12,854 nucleotides of DNA from CAZTBB01 sp964611755. Lineage in GTDB: Bacteria; Pseudomonadota; Alphaproteobacteria; Micavibrionales; Micavibrionaceae. The translations under genes were made by a program, and so were the position numbers. Below, in pieces: positions 1 to 7,421 of the stretch. Positions within the stretch are counted from its first letter, which is position 1; every line of letters starts with the position of its first letter. The notes beneath the pieces are model-generated. The model worked only from the letters and a program-made list of their open reading frames with translations, was not told where the DNA came from and made no database searches. The stretch spans positions 1-12,854 of the forward strand of contig CAZTBB010000055.1 in the NCBI GenBank assembly GCA_964611755.1. The letters run 5' to 3'.

Positions 1-320
1 TCAAAAGCTATCACGCGCATGTCGATAAGAGCTCATTGGGGTATGGTGTGATGATTTACGCCAATGTCAAACTGGATAATCATGGTGAACAAAAATTGAT
101 GGAGTTTGTGGCGCAGACTGAAAAATGGCCCCAAGTCAGAGAGTGCCATATGTTGGCCGGTGAAACAGACTTTATGCTTAAAATTGTTGCCAGAGATTGG
201 GATAATTATCAGAATTTTCTCACCGAAGAGCTCACAGCCACTGAAAATGTGGCCTCTGTGCGTTCAACACTCGTGATTAGAACCACCCGCGAATGGCCTG
301 GTGTTCCAATCGAAGAATAA
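1..320 (+). CDS. Lrp/AsnC-family transcriptional regulator, C-terminal part (5' end outside window)
   Basis: The reading frame is open from the window edge (first full codon at base 3), so this is a truncated view. The visible 105 residues begin KSYHAHVDKSSLGYG, the hinge between the N-terminal DNA-binding helix-turn-helix and the C-terminal RAM (amino-acid-binding, oligomerising) domain of Lrp/AsnC regulators. The rest matches the RAM pattern: a first strand (YANVKL), a helix, the V.ECHMLAGETDFMLKI block, and a closing V.SVRSTLVIRT strand. The DNA-binding half cannot be seen, so the target and effector amino acid are unknown. It converges on greA with a 15-base gap, and its TAA stop lies in the loop of a hairpin (308-332). 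An Lrp-type gene beside greA and carAB fits an alphaproteobacterial neighbourhood. The family assignment is firm; a paralogue name is not justified. Confidence 0.9.
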   Translation, partial: KSYHAHVDKSSLGYGVMIYANVKLDNHGEQKLMEFVAQTEKWPQVRECHMLAGETDFMLKIVARDWDNYQNFLTEELTATENVASVRSTLVIRTTREWPGVPIEE

Positions 321-332
321 AGGTCTTCGATT
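308..332. terminator. Hairpin between convergent lrp-type gene and greA, likely bidirectional terminator
   Basis: A perfect 9-bp stem, AATCGAAGA (308-316) with TCTTCGATT (324-332), encloses a 7-base loop. The left arm covers the last codons of the Lrp-type gene and its stop codon is in the loop. The structure lies between two convergent genes, where a shared terminator is expected. The following tract on the + strand (CCTTTACTT) is only moderately T-rich, and on the - strand there is no U-run. It may therefore work as a weak terminator or a 3'-end stabiliser. Confidence 0.6.
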
Positions 333-335
333 CCT

Positions 336-809
336 TTACTTATAATGTACTTCGAGAATTTCGTAGTGACGTTCACCCTTTGGTGTGCGCACTTTTACAG
401 AGTCGCCGACAGATTTACCCATCAATGCACGTGCAATCGGCGCTGAGATGGATAGTTTTCCATTCTCAATATCAGCTTCATAGTCACCGACAATCTGGTA
501 CGTTTCTTCTTCATCCGTATCTTCATCAACGATCAGAATAGTGGCACCAAATTTTACGCTATCGCCACTAAGGGTTGTCGGGTCAATAACTTTTGCTTTG
601 CTGACAACCGCCTCCAGTTCTTGAATACGGCCTTCGATGAAGCTCTGTTGTTCACGGGCCGCATGATATTCCGCATTCTCAGATAAATCACCATGCTCAC
701 GAGCTTCTGCAATCGCGGCAATAACATTTGGGCGTTCGACTGATTTTAAATTCTGCAGTTCTGCCTCTAAATTCTCAAAACCAATTTTTGTTACTGGAAT
801 CTGATCCAT
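336..809 (-). CDS. greA: Transcription elongation factor GreA
   Basis: GreA enters the RNA polymerase secondary channel and stimulates cleavage of backtracked transcripts so that stalled elongation complexes resume. The 157-residue length is the usual family size. The N-terminal coiled-coil half (about 1-75) carries the signature around EAREHGDLSENAEYHAA, which includes the conserved acidic tip residues (D and E of GDLSENAEY). The C-terminal FKBP-like half has the SAPIARALMGKSVGD and ...GERHYEILEV blocks. The start is ATG at 809; the preceding GAG (ACGAGATAAAAATG) is a weak ribosome site. The carB terminator lies between carB and greA, so greA probably uses its own promoter in the AT-rich gap. 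TATGAT just after the terminator is a possible -10, but I see no matching -35. Confidence 0.97.
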   Translation of the reverse strand: MDQIPVTKIGFENLEAELQNLKSVERPNVIAAIAEAREHGDLSENAEYHAAREQQSFIEGRIQELEAVVSKAKVIDPTTLSGDSVKFGATILIVDEDTDEEETYQIVGDYEADIENGKLSISAPIARALMGKSVGDSVKVRTPKGERHYEILEVHYK

Positions 810-840
810 TTTTATCTCGTTTTTATTTTGTTTATCATAT

Positions 841-863
841 AAAAACCCGCCAAAAATGGCGGG
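841..863 (-). terminator. Intrinsic terminator of carB
   Basis: Read on the - strand, CCCGCCA (863-857) pairs perfectly with TGGCGGG (852-846) around a 4-base loop and is followed at once by a run of five T (845-841). This is a textbook rho-independent terminator about 60 bases after the carB stop. It separates carB from greA, although the two are co-oriented. Confidence 0.9.
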
Positions 864-923
864 ATTGATCGATAATAAAGCAGATTGCTAAACGATCGTC
901 AAGATACGCGCCTTTTGTATCGC

Positions 924-3900
924 TTATGCCGCATCCTTTTTGTGGCCCTTCTGGGGGAAATAATCCTGAAGCGGGGCAACACTCAGCTCTTTTTCTTTCA
1001 ATGCACGAATGGCTTTCACAGCGGCCTTAGCAGCCGTTATTAGCGTGTAGTAAGGGATTTTATTCATCAAAGCCTGTCTGCGGATCGAGTTGGAATCAGC
1101 GGCCGCCTGAGCACTTTTGGATGTTGTGTTAATCATTAGTGCAATTTCGCCATTAATAAGGGCATCGACAATATGCGGCTGTCCTTCCATTACTTTGTTA
1201 ATGCGCTCAACTTTAAGGCCTTGTTCCTTCAAGAACTTGCAGGTGCCGCCAGTAGCGATCAACTCAAAACCCATATCCTCTAGCTCTTTAGCGATAGGCA
1301 GGAGATCTTCTTTGTTATCATTCTTTACAGATAAGAATACTTTTCCGGATGTTGGAAGCGTAATCCCCGCGGCAAGCTGCGATTTTGCAATGGCTTGTGC
1401 AAGATCTTTATCAATCCCCATAACTTCACCCGTTGATTTCATTTCAGGCCCAAGAAGGGGCTCTACACCAGGAAAACGGTTGAATGGGAATACAGGGGCT
1501 TTAACGGCATGGTGCTTGATATTCATGCCAAGCAAGATGTCGCTAAAGTCTTTAAGTTTCTCTCCAGCCATAATGCGTGCGGCAATCTTAGCAATAGGCA
1601 CACCTGTGGCTTTGGCGACGAAAGGTGCCGTTCGGGAGGCGCGTGGATTGACTTCAATAATATAGATCACATCCTTACCCGTCTCAGAGTCACGCTTGAC
1701 GGCGAATTGTGTATTCATCAAACCCTTAACGTTTAAGGCTTTGGCCAGTTTGATTGTTTGCGCCTCAAGCTCTTTGACGGTCTCTTCAGACAGAGAATGC
1801 GGCGGTAAGACACAGGCTGAGTCGCCGGAGTGAATTCCAGCTTCTTCGATATGCTCCATGATTCCGGCAACATAAACATCCTCGCCATCGGCAAGAGTAT
1901 CGACATCAATTTCAATGGCACTTTTGAGGTAGCGGTCAAGCAATACAGGGGAGTCGCCGGAGACATGCACGGCAGTATTCATATAGTTTTGTAGCCCTTC
2001 CATATTATGCACGATCTGCATGGCTGCGCCGCCAAGAACATAGGACGGGCGAATAACAAGAGGGAAGCCAATTTCTTCGGCTTTTTCAACGGCTTCTTCA
2101 AGGGATGTTGCAAGAGCATTTGGTGGTTGTTTGAGATCTAAATCATTCAAAAGTTTTTGGAAACGCTCACGGTCTTCGGCCAAATCAATCGCATCAGGTG
2201 ATGTTCCTAAAATCGGGATTCCTTCGCGCTCTAAAACTTCTGCGAGCTTTAGCGGTGTTTGGCCACCAAGTTGAACAATAACACCTTTCACGGTGCCGCT
2301 TTCCTGCTCGGCGCGGATCAATTCAACGACATCTTCTTCTGTAAGGGGCTCGAAATACAAACGATCTGACGTATCATAATCGGTGGAGACTGTTTCCGGG
2401 TTGCAATTCACCATAACAGTTTCATAACCGGCATCCTTTAAGGCATATGAGGCATGCACACAGCAATAATCAAATTCAATGCCTTGGCCAATACGGTTTG
2501 GCCCGCCCCCAAGAATGATGACTTTTTCTTTGTCACTTGGATCTATTTCGCTTTCCGCTTTATAGAGACCATTGCCCTCGTAACAGCCATACATATAGGG
2601 CGTTTCTGATGGTATTTCGGCGGCGCATGTATCAACGCGTTTATAAACAGGATGGATATCATGGGTTAAGCGCGCATTACGCACTGTCTCTTCTGAAACA
2701 TCCACGAGTTTGGCCAGGCCCGCATCGGAGAAGCCAAGCTTTTTAAGGGCGCTCCATTCTTGTGCATTGGTTGGAAGACCTTTTTCTTGAACACGTATTT
2801 CTGTATCAACGATATGCTTGATACGCTCTAGGAACCAGGGATCATATTTACACGCGTTAAAGATATCCTCTTGTGGGATGCCATATTTAAAGCCTTCAGC
2901 GATGAACAGAATACGCTGTGCCGTAGGTTTGGAGATATCGGCCAGCACTTCTTCACGCGCTGTTTCTATATCTTCCGAGCGTTTGATGTTCAGTGGGCTT
3001 AAACCATGTAGTCCTTTTTCAAGAGAGCGCATGGCTTTTTGAATGGATTCTTCAAAATTCCGGCCAATCGCCATGGCTTCACCCACGGATTTCATCGCAG
3101 TGGTCAGCGTATTTTCGGCTCCTTTGAATTTTTCGAATGTGAAACGCGGAATTTTTGTGACGACGTAATCGATGCTCGGCTCGAAGGATGCTGGTGTCTT
3201 GCCGCCTGTAATGTCATTGCCGAGTTCATCGAGCGTGTATCCTACGGCGAGTTTGGCTGCAATTTTGGCAATCGGAAAACCTGTGGCTTTAGAGGCCAAG
3301 GCGGATGATCTGGAGACGCGCGGATTCATTTCAATGACAACCATGCGGCCATTATCCGGATTGAGGCCGAATTGCACATTGGAGCCGCCTGTCTCAACAC
3401 CAATACCGCGGAGCACCGCCAGTGAGGCATCGCGCATGATTTGGTATTCTTTATCCGTGAGTGTAAGAGCGGGGGCAACCGTAATGGAATCACCTGTATG
3501 CACCCCCATAGGGTCAATATTTTCAATGGCACAGATGATAATGCAGTTATCATTCTTATCGCGCACCACTTCCATTTCATATTCTTTCCATCCCAGAAGT
3601 GATTCATCAATCAGGACTTCTGTTGTAGGGGAGGCTTCGAGGCCATCACGCACAATCTGGTCAAATTCGGTACGGTTGTAGGCGACGCCGCCGCCTGTAC
3701 CACCCAAGGTAAAAGAGGGGCGAATAATTGCCGGCAAACCAATTTCATCAAGATAAGCCCTTGCATCATCAATGTTGCGTACGACTTTACTGCGCGGGTT
3801 TTCTAAGCCTAGCTCATCCATACATTCTTTGAATCGCTCACGGTTCTCGGCTTTGTCAATCACATCGGCCTTTGCACCAATAAGCTCAATATTAAGGCGA

Positions 3901-4226
3901 TCCAATGTGCCATTGTCGGCAAGGGCTAGAGCCGTGTTGAGGGCTGTTTGTCCGCCCATTGTCGGGAGCAGGGCATCTGGTTTTTCTTTTTCTAGAATTT
4001 TTGCTACGACCTCCGGTGTGATGGGTTCGATGTAGGTTGCATCGGCCATATCCGGGTCGGTCATGATTGTGGCAGGGTTGGAGTTAATCAAAATAATGCG
4101 ATAGCCTTCTTCTTTGAGGGCTTTGCATGCCTGCGTTCCGGAGTAGTCAAATTCGCATGCCTGACCAATGATAATCGGTCCTGCGCCTATGATTGCAATG
4201 GATTGGATGTCGGTGCGTTTGGGCAT
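924..4226 (-). CDS. carB: Carbamoyl-phosphate synthase large subunit
   Basis: CarB makes carbamoyl phosphate from bicarbonate, ammonia (channelled from CarA) and two ATP, feeding arginine and pyrimidine synthesis. At 1100 residues it is full length, with the expected internal duplication. The first half (about 1-400) is the carboxyphosphate synthetase, with GPIIIGQACEFDYSG near 16-30, NPATIMTD near 50-57 and EMNPRVSRSSALASKATG near 299-316. An oligomerisation region follows. The second ATP-grasp half starts near 565 with GGGPNRIGQGIEFDY and has EVNPRASRTAPFVAKATG. The C-terminal MGS-like allosteric domain (about the last 140 residues) has the ATGGT motif. The start is ATG at 4226 with TAAGG nine bases upstream. 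Unusually, it is separated from carA by two other genes, and it is divergent from the permease at 4376. No frameshift or missing core motif is visible. Confidence 0.98.
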   Translation of the reverse strand: MPKRTDIQSIAIIGAGPIIIGQACEFDYSGTQACKALKEEGYRIILINSNPATIMTDPDMADATYIEPITPEVVAKILEKEKPDALLPTMGGQTALNTALALADNGTLDRLNIELIGAKADVIDKAENRERFKECMDELGLENPRSKVVRNIDDARAYLDEIGLPAIIRPSFTLGGTGGGVAYNRTEFDQIVRDGLEASPTTEVLIDESLLGWKEYEMEVVRDKNDNCIIICAIENIDPMGVHTGDSITVAPALTLTDKEYQIMRDASLAVLRGIGVETGGSNVQFGLNPDNGRMVVIEMNPRVSRSSALASKATGFPIAKIAAKLAVGYTLDELGNDITGGKTPASFEPSIDYVVTKIPRFTFEKFKGAENTLTTAMKSVGEAMAIGRNFEESIQKAMRSLEKGLHGLSPLNIKRSEDIETAREEVLADISKPTAQRILFIAEGFKYGIPQEDIFNACKYDPWFLERIKHIVDTEIRVQEKGLPTNAQEWSALKKLGFSDAGLAKLVDVSEETVRNARLTHDIHPVYKRVDTCAAEIPSETPYMYGCYEGNGLYKAESEIDPSDKEKVIILGGGPNRIGQGIEFDYCCVHASYALKDAGYETVMVNCNPETVSTDYDTSDRLYFEPLTEEDVVELIRAEQESGTVKGVIVQLGGQTPLKLAEVLEREGIPILGTSPDAIDLAEDRERFQKLLNDLDLKQPPNALATSLEEAVEKAEEIGFPLVIRPSYVLGGAAMQIVHNMEGLQNYMNTAVHVSGDSPVLLDRYLKSAIEIDVDTLADGEDVYVAGIMEHIEEAGIHSGDSACVLPPHSLSEETVKELEAQTIKLAKALNVKGLMNTQFAVKRDSETGKDVIYIIEVNPRASRTAPFVAKATGVPIAKIAARIMAGEKLKDFSDILLGMNIKHHAVKAPVFPFNRFPGVEPLLGPEMKSTGEVMGIDKDLAQAIAKSQLAAGITLPTSGKVFLSVKNDNKEDLLPIAKELEDMGFELIATGGTCKFLKEQGLKVERINKVMEGQPHIVDALINGEIALMINTTSKSAQAAADSNSIRRQALMNKIPYYTLITAAKAAVKAIRALKEKELSVAPLQDYFPQKGHKKDAA

Positions 4227-4375
4227 AACTCTCGGCCTTATTGTGTGTTTTGTTATTCTTGTATTTCTTAGAAGTACCGAGAATGATTTAGTAGCTTAAT
4301 GTTCGGGATATTTCAATGGTTTTTATTGTAATAATACAGCCTGTCGATATGCTGGGGGGATAGGTGGATTTCATT
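4227..4375. promoter_or_regulatory. Divergent intergenic region between carB and the SbtA-type permease
   Basis: This 149-base AT-rich stretch must hold the promoters of two divergent genes unless transcription enters from outside. No consensus -35/-10 pair stands out on either strand. TAATAAT near 4329-4335 is the best -10-like sequence towards the permease. Towards carB, TCTCGG (4282-4277 on the - strand) could pair with CCGAGA (4235-4230), which abuts the carB start; at 6 bp with a 41-base loop this is weak. A shared control region would allow co-regulation of bicarbonate uptake and CarB, but that is inference. Confidence 0.4.
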
Positions 4376-5374
4376 ATGATGCTCGATACAATTTTTCAAC
4401 TTGCCCTCAATAACTTTCTTAGTCCGGTTATTCTTTTCTTTTTGCTAGGGTTTTTTGCTAAATTTTTGAAATCCGATCTCGAAATTCCGGGTAATGTTAG
4501 CAAGTTTGTATCCATCTATTTGATGATGGCCATTGGATATAAGGGCGGCTACGCACTCAGTACCAGTGTTCTGGATGGCAAAATTATTGCCGTTTTGATG
4601 ACGGGCGGTGTTATGAGCTTTGTTGTTCCCTTTATCGGGTTCTATCTCTTGAAATTCTTTTCTGATTTGCGAGTCACAGATCGCGCCGTCATTGCGGCGC
4701 ATTACGGCTCGGTCAGTGTTGTAACCTTTGTCACAGCCACAGAACTGCTTAATTCTATGAGTGTTCCCTATGATAGTTGGATGGTGGCTGTGATGGCCGT
4801 CATGGAAACGCCTGCTATTTTTGCGTGTTTGTTGCTTGTAAACGCTATGGCACAGAAGAAAAAGAACCATGTGACTATGGATGGCGCTGTCTGGCGCGAG
4901 ATTTTCTTGAACGGCTCTGTTGTTGTTCTTGTGGGGTCTTTCTTTGTTGGTTGGCTCTCCGGCGAGCAGGGCATGCAAACAGTGCAGCCATTTTTTGTTG
5001 ATATCTTCAAGGGCGTTTTATGCTTGTTTATGCTTGATATTGGTATGGTAGCCGCGGCCAAACTTTGGGATAAAGATGCACAGCTTCAGCCGCGTATAGT
5101 GATATACGGTATTCTTATGCCTTTAATCGGCTCTGGTATTGGTCTGTTTTTAGGGTATTGGCTGGGGCTTGAGACCGGAAGTTTAATGCTGTTGGCGGTA
5201 TTGGGCGCAAGTGCCTCTTATATTGCTGTTCCCGCGGCTATTCGTGTCGCCTTGCCACATGTCAATTTATCGCCGGCAATTACTTTATCACTGGCCATTA
5301 CATTCCCATTCAATATTATTCTGGGGCTTCCGTTCTATTACGCCGCGGCAGATTTTATAAGAACGGCTTTATAA
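4376..5374 (+). CDS. SbtA-family (DUF897) sodium-dependent bicarbonate transporter-like permease
   Basis: This is a strongly hydrophobic protein of 332 residues with about ten membrane segments. The segments are arranged as two repeats split by a short cytoplasmic stretch with AQKKKNH. I recognise the SbtA/DUF897 pattern: SPVILFFLLGFFAKFLKSDLEIP near the N-terminus, then YLMMAIGYKGGYALS, the core of repeat one AAHYGSVSVVTFVTA, and VMAVMETPAI. The core of repeat two is GASASYIAVPAAIRVALP, followed by LSLAITFPFNIILG. SbtA proteins import bicarbonate with sodium; the substrate here is inferred from family and context. The family core motifs differ in wording from cyanobacterial SbtA, so another anion is possible. 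No SbtB (PII-like) partner gene is adjacent. I chose ATG at 4376 because AGGTGG (4362-4367) lies eight bases upstream; an in-frame GTG at 4364 would add four residues. It is divergent from carB and its end overlaps the carbonic anhydrase gene by six bases. Confidence 0.85.
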   Translation: MMLDTIFQLALNNFLSPVILFFLLGFFAKFLKSDLEIPGNVSKFVSIYLMMAIGYKGGYALSTSVLDGKIIAVLMTGGVMSFVVPFIGFYLLKFFSDLRVTDRAVIAAHYGSVSVVTFVTATELLNSMSVPYDSWMVAVMAVMETPAIFACLLLVNAMAQKKKNHVTMDGAVWREIFLNGSVVVLVGSFFVGWLSGEQGMQTVQPFFVDIFKGVLCLFMLDIGMVAAAKLWDKDAQLQPRIVIYGILMPLIGSGIGLFLGYWLGLETGSLMLLAVLGASASYIAVPAAIRVALPHVNLSPAITLSLAITFPFNIILGLPFYYAAADFIRTAL

Positions 5375-6082
5375 ATCCGATTTATGAAAGAATTCGATTT
5401 CTTCGCGTGGCCCCTGAGGAAAGCTGCTATTGCCTGCAATAACACGAAACTCACCATCTTGGGATTTATCCTCTGAGGGGTAATATTTCAGGAGTTGCCC
5501 TGCATTGAGTGAGAAGAGCAATCCATGAACATGAAGAGACCCTTCACTTACCGCTTTTTGCACAGAAGGGTAGCTCAACAGGTTTTTTTGACCTTGCACA
5601 ATAATTTGACGTTCAACTTCTCTATGTAGCTGCTCTGCTGTCATATCTGTTGCAAAATTATTGCGAGCAGCTTCCAAACATTGCAATCCTTGTTTTTCTA
5701 AAGAGCTCAATCTGTCTGAATTTGCTCCTTCACAGATTTCTGAGATTTTACCTGCTGCGGCACAATCTTCATGGGCAACAAGAAGAATATGTTCAATACC
5801 TTGAGAAATTGCGATGCCGATTTGCTCTTCTATTTGGGACGCCTTTGGGTTTTCTGGATCATATTCAGGAATAAAAGGGCCGGCCTCGCGCAGATCAAAG
5901 CCATCACCAGAGTGGAGGTTGAAAATAATTTCCGGCGCTGAGCGGGGATCCATACAGGCAAAGCTAAGATATTGCGGCGTTGGTCTCTCGTCCAGAACAC
6001 GTTTCATATCGCCGTTTGGTGCGTATTCACGTTGGACGAATCCATCAAACCCTTTAACGATTTGTTGGATTAGATCAGGCAT
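5369..6082 (-). CDS. Beta-class carbonic anhydrase
   Basis: The predicted role is cytoplasmic interconversion of CO2 and bicarbonate with a zinc site. The 237-residue protein has the beta-CA landmarks in order. ACMDPR holds the first zinc cysteine C43 and the Asp45-Arg47 dyad, and GDGFDLREAG corresponds to the family's D.F..RNAG. A SQIEEQIGIAISQGIEHILLV stretch leads to HEDCAAA with zinc ligands H104 and C107. Near the end, HVHGLLFSLNAGQLLKYY matches the VHGW..D..TG.L strand. Small departures from consensus are CMDPR for C.DSR and Ala for Gly after the second cysteine. The start is ATG at 6082 with a good AGGGGG site six bases upstream. It lies 77 bases downstream of carA in the same orientation, so a carA-CA transcript is plausible. 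A role supplying bicarbonate to CarAB is inferred from position. Confidence 0.88.
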   Translation of the reverse strand: MPDLIQQIVKGFDGFVQREYAPNGDMKRVLDERPTPQYLSFACMDPRSAPEIIFNLHSGDGFDLREAGPFIPEYDPENPKASQIEEQIGIAISQGIEHILLVAHEDCAAAGKISEICEGANSDRLSSLEKQGLQCLEAARNNFATDMTAEQLHREVERQIIVQGQKNLLSYPSVQKAVSEGSLHVHGLLFSLNAGQLLKYYPSEDKSQDGEFRVIAGNSSFPQGPREEIEFFHKSDL

Positions 6083-6159
6083 GATTCCCCCTCATTCCTT
6101 GATTGTATGATGAGGCAAGCTAATCAGTTTATGAGTGATATGTCAATTTTAGGCCGAAG

Positions 6160-7332
6160 CTAAGCAGCCTTATTCTCTTTGATATGGTCAACAAAGCGAT
6201 TGAAAAGGTAATGACTATCTTGCGGGCCGGGTGATGCTTCCGGATGGTATTGCACGGAAAAAACCGGCTTCCCTTTGACCTTGATGCCTTCATTGGACCC
6301 ATCAAACAGACTGACATGGCTTTGCTCAACACCCTCAGGCAGGCTGTCTTCTAATACTTCAAAGCCGTGATTTTGACTGGTAATCTCAACCTTTCCTGTT
6401 TCAATATCCTTAACAGGTTGGTTGGCACCGCGGTGGCCTAGATGCATTTTTCTTGTTTTGGCACCTAGGGCGAGGGCCAAAAGTTGATGCCCTAAGCAGA
6501 TTCCGAATAATGGAATATCTTTTTCCAATAAAGCCTGAATAGTGGGGATCGCATATTCGCCCGTGGCTGCGGGGTCACCGGGGCCATTGGACAGGAAAAT
6601 GCCATCGGGGTTATGGGATAGGATATCTTCTGCGCTTGCCGTCGCCGGAACAACGGTGACATCACAGCCTGCACTGGCCAGACAGCGCAGGATATTTCGC
6701 TTGGCACCGAAATCCATTGCCACAACTTTGTAGGGGGCGCTGTCTTGCTTTCCATAGCCTTCAGGGTATGCCCAACGTGTTTCATTCCAGTGATAGGTTT
6801 GTGTACAGCTCACATCCTTGGCGAGGTCCATACCATCCAGACCGGGCCAGCTTTTTGCTTGTTCAATCAGGGCAGGGATATCAAACTCACCTTTGAGGTT
6901 AACACACAAGACCCCATTAGGGGCTCCATTATCACGGATTTTGCGTGTGAGGGCTCGGGTGTCAATGCCGTGAATGCCCGGAAGGTCATAGCTTTTGAGC
7001 CATTCATCCAAATGTTTTGCAGAGCGCCAGCTTGATGGGGATGTAATATCTTCTCTTACAATCAAGCCGCATGAGGCAGGGGTGGTTGTTTCCAAATCTT
7101 CCTCATTTGTGCCGACATTACCGATATGAGGAAAGGTGAACGTGATAATCTGTCCGGCATAACTCGGATCTGTCAGAATTTCTTGGTAGCCGGTCATGGA
7201 CGTATTAAAACAAATCTCGCCGACTCTTGTTGTTTCAGCGCCGAAACCATAGCCCCACAGAATATCACCATCGGCAAAAACAAGAATGGCGGTTGCATTA
7301 TCGGGTTGTTTTGGGGTAGTAAAATCGATCAC
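6160..7332 (-). CDS. carA: Carbamoyl-phosphate synthase small (glutamine amidotransferase) subunit
   Basis: CarA hydrolyses glutamine and passes ammonia through a tunnel to CarB. The 390-residue protein has the CPSase small-chain N-terminal domain (about 10-150), with ADGDILWGYGFGA, FNTSMTGYQEILTDPSY and HGIDTRALTR. The class I glutamine amidotransferase domain (about 200-385) has SNGPGDP and the nucleophile elbow FGICLGHQ with catalytic Cys279. It closes with YHPEASPGPQDS, supplying His363 and Glu365. The length is normal and all catalytic residues are present. The start is GTG at 7332, supported by GAGAGGA eight bases upstream. The stop is TAG. The first gene downstream is the carbonic anhydrase rather than carB. 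It is divergent from yqeY across 89 bases. Confidence 0.98.
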   Translation of the reverse strand: MIDFTTPKQPDNATAILVFADGDILWGYGFGAETTRVGEICFNTSMTGYQEILTDPSYAGQIITFTFPHIGNVGTNEEDLETTTPASCGLIVREDITSPSSWRSAKHLDEWLKSYDLPGIHGIDTRALTRKIRDNGAPNGVLCVNLKGEFDIPALIEQAKSWPGLDGMDLAKDVSCTQTYHWNETRWAYPEGYGKQDSAPYKVVAMDFGAKRNILRCLASAGCDVTVVPATASAEDILSHNPDGIFLSNGPGDPAATGEYAIPTIQALLEKDIPLFGICLGHQLLALALGAKTRKMHLGHRGANQPVKDIETGKVEITSQNHGFEVLEDSLPEGVEQSHVSLFDGSNEGIKVKGKPVFSVQYHPEASPGPQDSHYLFNRFVDHIKENKAA

Positions 7333-7378
7333 GGAATTGATCCTCTCTAGAGTATCTTGAAAATTGTCCTGCTAGAGA
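7333..7378 (-). promoter_or_regulatory. carA leader with an inverted repeat overlapping the ribosome-binding site
   Basis: On the carA strand, TCTCTAG (7378-7372) is followed after 21 bases by CTAGAGA (7350-7344), which runs directly into GGATC and the GTG start. The second arm contains part of the purine-rich ribosome site, so pairing could hide it. The stem is 7 bp with a 21-base loop. Such pairs can arise by chance because ribosome sites are purine-rich. Alternatively it could be a protein-binding dyad in the carA/yqeY divergent region. Confidence 0.35.
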
Positions 7379-7421
7379 CCAATTTAATAATAAGTTTTAA
7401 CCCAAAAGGGAAGGAAAAACT

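Noticed and set aside
1117..3681. Long open frames on the + strand opposite carB (up to 182 residues)
   Set aside because: Shadows of the strongly conserved carB gene; the translations are compositionally odd and match no family.
4229..4282. Inverted repeat TCTCGG/CCGAGA in the carB-permease gap as an operator
   Set aside because: Only 6 bp separated by 41 bases; easily expected by chance.
6118..6146. Perfect TTGACA (6146-6141 on the - strand) as a promoter for the carbonic anhydrase
   Set aside because: At 16-18 bases spacing only TTAGCT or TAGCTT is found, a poor -10. TACAAT further on is about 33 bases away. An internal promoter is possible but not supported.
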